Shown here in pieces: positions 5,227 to 7,478 of a DNA stretch of 7,478 bases. This stretch comes from Pirellulales bacterium (GTDB taxonomy: Bacteria > Planctomycetota > Planctomycetia > Pirellulales > Thermoguttaceae), in contig JAUWHT010000046.1 in NCBI GenBank assembly GCA_030605745.1, positions 1 to 7,478 of the forward strand. Reading direction: 5' to 3'. A program made the position numbers and the translations under genes. Numbering within the stretch: the stretch's first letter is position 1; every line of letters starts with the position of its first letter. Below the pieces are notes generated by a model. The model saw only the letters and a list, made by a program, of their open reading frames with translations, had not been told where the DNA came from and made no database searches.

Positions 5227-5622
5227 ATGATGACCGACCCGATTGCCGATATGTTGACACGCATCCGAAACGCGGTGCGCGTCGAACGACCACACGTGGA
5301 CATGCCGCTGTCGAAGGTCAAACGCGGCCTGGCGGAAGTGCTCAAGCGTGAGGGCTACATTTGGGATTGGGAAGAAATAGAAGGCCGGCCGGCCAACCTG
5401 CTCCGCGTGCACCTGAAATACGGCCCCAACGGGGAACGAGTGGTCCGCCATATTCGCCGGGTCAGCAAGCCCGGTCGCCGCGTTTACAGCGCTGCCGCCG
5501 CAATGAAACCCGTGCTCGGCGGCCTGGGAATCTGTATCATAAGCACCAGCCGAGGCGTGATCAGCGACCGTGAAGCAAGACAACGAAAACTCGGTGGTGA
5601 AGTGCTGTGTGAGGTTTGGTAG
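5227..5622 (+). CDS. rpsH: 30S ribosomal protein S8
   Basis: 131 residues from the first of two adjacent ATG codons (5227; the second is 5230 and gives 130). S8 binds helix 21 of 16S rRNA in the 30S platform and, in E. coli, represses the spc operon by binding its mRNA. Seen: MTDPIADMLTRIRNA (2-16), MPLSKVKRGLAEVLKREGYI (26-45), the RRVSKPGRRVYS loop (77-88), and the C-terminal STSRGVISDREARQRKLGGEVLCEVW (106-131). AAGGA (5210-5214) is 12 bases before 5227, which slightly favours the first ATG. The frame is open upstream to 5119, but that part lies inside rpsZ and is not S8-like. The stop TAG begins the downstream heptamer array. Confidence 0.96.
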   Translation: MMTDPIADMLTRIRNAVRVERPHVDMPLSKVKRGLAEVLKREGYIWDWEEIEGRPANLLRVHLKYGPNGERVVRHIRRVSKPGRRVYSAAAAMKPVLGGLGICIISTSRGVISDREARQRKLGGEVLCEVW

Positions 5623-5647
5623 GGATTAGGGATTAGGAATTAGGGAT
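5620..5647 (+). repeat. Heptamer tandem array TAGGGAT ×4, rpsH–rplF gap
   Basis: Four consecutive heptamers run from 5620: TAGGGAT (5620-5626), TAGGGAT (5627-5633), TAGGAAT (5634-5640), TAGGGAT (5641-5647). They are followed by TAGAG directly before the rplF ATG at 5653. The first unit begins with the rpsH stop codon itself, so the array makes up the whole 30-base gap. The final degenerate unit offers only a poorly spaced GAG as ribosome binding site. Confidence 0.85.
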
Positions 5648-5652
5648 TAGAG

Positions 5653-6198
5653 ATGTCGCGGATCGGAAACAAACCGGTGCAGGTCCCTGACGGGGTAAAG
5701 GCCCAACTGGCCGACAACCGCGTCACCGTCGAAGGTCCCTTGGGAAAACTCCAGTGGGAATATCGCCCGGAAATCAGCGCGGCCTATGACCAGTCGAGCA
5801 AATCGATTAAGGTTTCCCGAAACGACGATCAGCGCCAAAGCCGGGCCTTGCACGGGTTGACTCGGGCACTGATCCAAAACATGGTCGTCGGCGTGACCGC
5901 CGGCTACGAGAAACGACTGGAAATCCACGGCGTGGGGTACCTGGCCGCCGTCCAGGCCGGGCAACTGGAATTGCGCGTGGGACTTGCCAACGAACTGAAA
6001 GTGCCCATCCCCAAAGGATTGGAAGTAACCTGCCCGGACCAGCAACACATATTGATTAAAGGTATCGACAAGCAACTGGTCGGCCAGTTCGCCGCCGAAG
6101 TCCGCGCCCTGCGCAAGCCCGAACCCTACAAAGGCAAAGGCATCCGCTACTACGGCGAGCAGGTCCGCCGCAAGCAAGGCAAGGCAATGGTAAAGTGA
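5653..6198 (+). CDS. rplF: 50S ribosomal protein L6
   Basis: 181 residues; the family is about 176-184. L6 binds domain VI of 23S rRNA near the sarcin-ricin loop and the factor-binding region. Signatures: MSRIGNKPVQVPDGV (1-15), VTVEGPLGKL (24-33), the first-domain helix with ALHGLTRALIQNMVVGVTAGY (65-85), EIHGVGYLAA (90-99), and the C-terminal LRKPEPYKGKGIRYYGE (153-169) followed by a basic end. The ATG at 5653 gives the standard MSRIGN start. It is preceded by a heptamer repeat array rather than a normal leader, so translation initiation may depend on coupling from rpsH. An 85-base gap with a hairpin follows. Confidence 0.98.
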   Translation: MSRIGNKPVQVPDGVKAQLADNRVTVEGPLGKLQWEYRPEISAAYDQSSKSIKVSRNDDQRQSRALHGLTRALIQNMVVGVTAGYEKRLEIHGVGYLAAVQAGQLELRVGLANELKVPIPKGLEVTCPDQQHILIKGIDKQLVGQFAAEVRALRKPEPYKGKGIRYYGEQVRRKQGKAMVK

Positions 6199-6200
6199 CG

Positions 6201-6243
6201 AGGTAGGCAGTAGGCGGTGAGGGGGTGGCAATTTATTGCCACC
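6201..6243 (+). repeat. Composite element: heptamers plus GGTGGCA hairpin, rplF–rplR gap
   Basis: The segment 6201-6218 (AGGTAGGCAGTAGGCGGT) contains tandem GGTAGGC and AGTAGGC heptamers. It is followed by a hairpin with GGTGGCAA (6224-6231), loop TTTA, and TTGCCACC (6236-6243). The same order of parts occurs in the rplR–rpsE gap, where the heptamer segment is identical at 16 of 18 positions and the hairpin shares the GGTGGCA stem. It starts two bases after the rplF stop. The remaining 40 bases before rplR show no repeat. Confidence 0.75.
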
Positions 6244-6283
6244 TGAACACGAGTGTGTACGATAGTCTCGATTGAGTGAAACG

Positions 6284-6652
6284 ATGAAGCGCGAAAAGCA
6301 AATCGGTCGACAGCGCCGGCGGCGACGCTCCCGCGTGCGCAACCGAATCAAGCGCGACTCGAACAGGCCCCGACTGAGCGTGTTCCGCAGCCACAAACAC
6401 GTTTATGCCCAAATCATCGACGACCAGATGGGCCGCACACTGGTGGCCGCCAGCACGCTCGATAACGGATTGCACGGCGAGTTGTCCTATGGCGGAAACA
6501 GGGCCGCTGCCGCTGCGGTTGGAAAAGCGATTGCCCAGCGTGCCCTCGAGGCCGGCATCAAGCAGGTCGCCTTCGACCGCCGCGAGTACAAGTACCACGG
6601 CCGCGTGGCCGCCCTGGCCGACGCCGCCCGTGAAGCCGGATTGAGACTATGA
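6284..6652 (+). CDS. rplR: 50S ribosomal protein L18
   Basis: 122 residues from the ATG at 6284; the family is about 112-125. L18 binds 5S rRNA together with L5 and carries it to the central protuberance. The N-terminus is highly arginine-rich (RQRRRRRSRVRNRIKR, 9-24). It is followed by RPRLSVFRSHKHVYAQIIDD (28-47), TLVAAST (52-58), and the C-terminal FDRREYKYHGRVAALADAAREAGL (97-120). An in-frame TTG at 6272 would add MSET, but GAGTGA (6274-6279) is suitably placed for the ATG and nothing is visible before the TTG, so 6284 is preferred. The gene is flanked on both sides by related composite repeat elements. Confidence 0.95.
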   Translation: MKREKQIGRQRRRRRSRVRNRIKRDSNRPRLSVFRSHKHVYAQIIDDQMGRTLVAASTLDNGLHGELSYGGNRAAAAAVGKAIAQRALEAGIKQVAFDRREYKYHGRVAALADAAREAGLRL

Positions 6653-6655
6653 GAA

Positions 6656-6709
6656 AGGTAGACAGTAGGCAGTATGACTTCGTTGGGGTGGCAGTTGAAC
6701 TGCCACCCC
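6656..6709 (+). repeat. Composite element, second copy, rplR–rpsE gap
   Basis: AGGTAGACAGTAGGCAGT (6656-6673) matches the segment at 6201-6218 at 16 of 18 positions. It is followed by a stronger hairpin: GGGGTGGCAGT (6685-6695), loop TGA, and ACTGCCACCCC (6699-6709), a perfect 11-bp stem. The order of parts and the GGTGGCA core match the element in the rplF–rplR gap, so the two are probably copies of one repeat family. Confidence 0.78.
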
Positions 6710-6714
6710 CTTTT
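6685..6714 (+). terminator. Possible attenuator or weak intrinsic terminator between rplR and rpsE
   Basis: A perfect 11-bp GC-rich stem with a 3-base loop (6685-6709) is followed by one C and then TTTT (6711-6714). That has the outline of an intrinsic terminator, but the T-run is short. The stem also belongs to the repeat family, so the likeness may be incidental. Full termination here would cut off rpsE and rplO, so partial attenuation or mRNA-end stabilisation is more likely if it has any role. Confidence 0.3.
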
Positions 6715-6728
6715 GACTCGGTACTATC

Positions 6729-6753
6729 GGGGCAGTAGTACAACTGCTGCCCC
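6729..6753 (+). repeat. Second hairpin in the rplR–rpsE gap
   Basis: GGGGCAGTAGT (6729-6739) pairs with ACTGCTGCCCC (6743-6753) around the loop ACA. This gives 11 pairs, one of which (T6736 with G6746) would be a U·G wobble in RNA. It has the same stem length, loop size and closing bases (GGGG…CCCC, inner AGT/ACT) as the hairpin 44 bases upstream, suggesting a diverged duplicate. Confidence 0.7.
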
Positions 6754-6761
6754 AACAGAGA

Positions 6762-6796
6762 CCCCTAGCCACTAACCTCTAACCCCTAGCCCCTAA
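6762..6796 (+). repeat. Inverted heptamer array CCNCTAR ×5 before rpsE
   Basis: Five consecutive heptamers run from 6762: CCCCTAG, CCACTAA, CCTCTAA, CCCCTAG and CCCCTAA. On the opposite strand they read YTAGNGG, the same kind of unit as the TAGGGAT array before rplF but in reverse orientation. Only CT separates the array from the rpsE ATG at 6799. The leader is therefore pyrimidine-rich and lacks any Shine-Dalgarno sequence. Confidence 0.82.
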
Positions 6797-6798
6797 CT

Positions 6799-7284
6799 AT
6801 GCCTAGCGAAACGACACAAGGTGAACTGATCGACAAGGTGGTGAAGATCCGCCGCTGCGCTGCGGTGGTCAAGGGCGGCCGGCGATTCAGTTTTGCGGCC
6901 CTGGTGGTCGTCGGCGACGGCCAGGGCAAGGTCGGCTTCGGTTACGGCAAGGCCAACGAGGTCCCGCCCGCCGTTGAGAAGGCGGTCAAGGACGGCTCCA
7001 GAAACATGGCCCCCATCCCCCTGAAAGGCAACACCATTACCCACATCGTAAAGGGGCAGTACGGGGCGGCCAGGGTAATACTGGTGCCGGCCAGCCCGGG
7101 GACTGGCGTGATCGCCGGCGCCGCTGTCCGCGCCGTATGCGAAGTCTGCGGGATCCGCGACATACTGAGCAAGAGCTTCGGTACCAACAACCCGCTGAAT
7201 CTGGTAAAAGCCACCATCGGCGCACTAAAGCAACTCCGCTCGCAGAGCGAAGTCGAGCGGCTGCGGGGAGTATCGCTGTCATGA
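6799..7284 (+). CDS. rpsE: 30S ribosomal protein S5
   Basis: 161 residues; the family is about 160-175. S5 lines the mRNA entry channel with S3 and S4 and affects decoding accuracy; its loop near residues 20-30 is the classic site of spectinomycin-resistance changes. Seen: DKVVKIRRCAAVVKGGRRFSF (12-32) with an intact VVKGGR loop, then the double-stranded RNA-binding-like fold GDGQGKVGFGYGKANEVPPAV. The C-terminal domain has PASPGTGVIAGAAVRAVCE, GIRDILSKSFGTNNPLN and VKATIGALKQL. The start MPSETTQGELIDKVVKI fits the family although no ribosome binding site is visible. The stop overlaps the rplO start by four bases (ATGA). No rpmD gene lies between the two. Confidence 0.98.
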   Translation: MPSETTQGELIDKVVKIRRCAAVVKGGRRFSFAALVVVGDGQGKVGFGYGKANEVPPAVEKAVKDGSRNMAPIPLKGNTITHIVKGQYGAARVILVPASPGTGVIAGAAVRAVCEVCGIRDILSKSFGTNNPLNLVKATIGALKQLRSQSEVERLRGVSLS

Positions 7285-7478
7285 ATCTCAACGACGTCCA
7301 CCATGAGATCAAGAAATACAAGCGTCGCAAGCGCATCGGTCGCGGAACCGGGTCCGGTCGCGGCAAGACCTGCGGCCGTGGCCACAAAGGGCAACGCTCC
7401 CGCGCCGGGTACTCCGTCCATCCGACGTTCGAAGGCGGACAAATGCCGCTGGTTCGGCGGGTCCCCAAGCGGGGCTTC
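7281..7478 (+). CDS. rplO: 50S ribosomal protein L15, N-terminal part (3' end outside window)
   Basis: The first 66 codons are present; the full family length is about 145-160. L15 is a late assembly protein whose extended N-terminus threads through 23S rRNA. Seen: KRRKRIGRGTGSGRGKT (14-30), CGRGHKGQRSRAG (31-43) and FEGGQMPLVRRVPKRGF (50-66), all hallmark L15 motifs. The start at 7281 overlaps the rpsE stop as ATGA, so translation is probably coupled. In many bacteria rpmD (L30) lies between rpsE and rplO; here there is no room for it. The frame is open to the window edge. Confidence 0.97.
   Translation, partial: MNLNDVHHEIKKYKRRKRIGRGTGSGRGKTCGRGHKGQRSRAGYSVHPTFEGGQMPLVRRVPKRGF

Noticed and set aside
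6236..6263. Possible promoter TTGCCA-N16-TACGAT before rplR
   Set aside because: The −35-like part is simply the right arm of the repeat hairpin and the −10-like part matches only four of six positions.
6272..6283. TTG start for rplR adding four residues
   Set aside because: There is no ribosome binding site before it, whereas GAGTGA is well placed for the ATG at 6284.
5647..6396. 249-residue reverse-strand open frame opposite rplF and the start of rplR
   Set aside because: It is long only because GC-rich coding DNA often leaves the opposite strand open. It covers L6 fully and ignores the rplF–rplR gap structure.
6713..6741. Possible promoter TTGACT-N17-TAGTAC before rpsE
   Set aside because: The −10-like part matches three of six positions and lies inside a hairpin stem.

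Overview
The window is a stretch of the universally conserved S10–spc ribosomal-protein cluster. Every gene is on the + strand, in the order rplW(end)-rplB-rpsS-rplV-rpsC-rplP-rpmC-rpsQ-rplN-rplX-rplE-rpsN(type Z)-rpsH-rplF-rplR-rpsE-rplO(start). All seventeen products are recognisable from family signatures. Fifteen genes are complete, and the two at the ends are cut by the window. I see no gene for an unknown protein, no RNA gene, no CRISPR array and no transposase.

The likely source is a member of Planctomycetota, possibly close to Pirellulales. This is inference from the protein flavour (a 61-residue zinc-type S14, an L24 with a CxxC/CxxC zinc ribbon, L16 beginning MALMPKR, S8 beginning MMTDPIADML), from the missing rpmD (L30) between rpsE and rplO, and from unusually repeat-rich gaps inside a ribosomal operon. 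No 16S or other decisive marker is present.

The spacing is strikingly bimodal. Nine junctions are tight: gaps of 1, 4, 11, 13, 15 and 16 bases, and overlaps of 1, 4 and 62 bases. The other seven (69, 113, 179, 149, 30, 85 and 146 bases) are filled almost entirely by palindromes or short tandem repeats. These are a three-way-junction fold before rplB; a 30-bp-armed inverted repeat before rpsS; a 180-base element bounded by inverted octamer arrays before rpmC; an ACCACRGAG-type inverted repeat with a perfect 16-bp palindrome at its centre before rplN; a heptamer array before rplF; and two related composite elements (heptamers plus a GGTGGCA hairpin) on either side of rplR, the second with an extra hairpin and an inverted heptamer array before rpsE.

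The proteins build both subunits. L23, L2, L22, L16, L29, L14, L24, L5, L6, L18 and L15 belong to the 50S. S19, S3, S17, S14, S8 and S5 belong to the 30S. The part worth a second look is the repeat population invading the operon. Several elements start at or within a base or so of a stop codon and run to within a few bases of the next start, leaving the downstream gene without a clear Shine-Dalgarno sequence. No gene-free stretch exceeds 179 bases.
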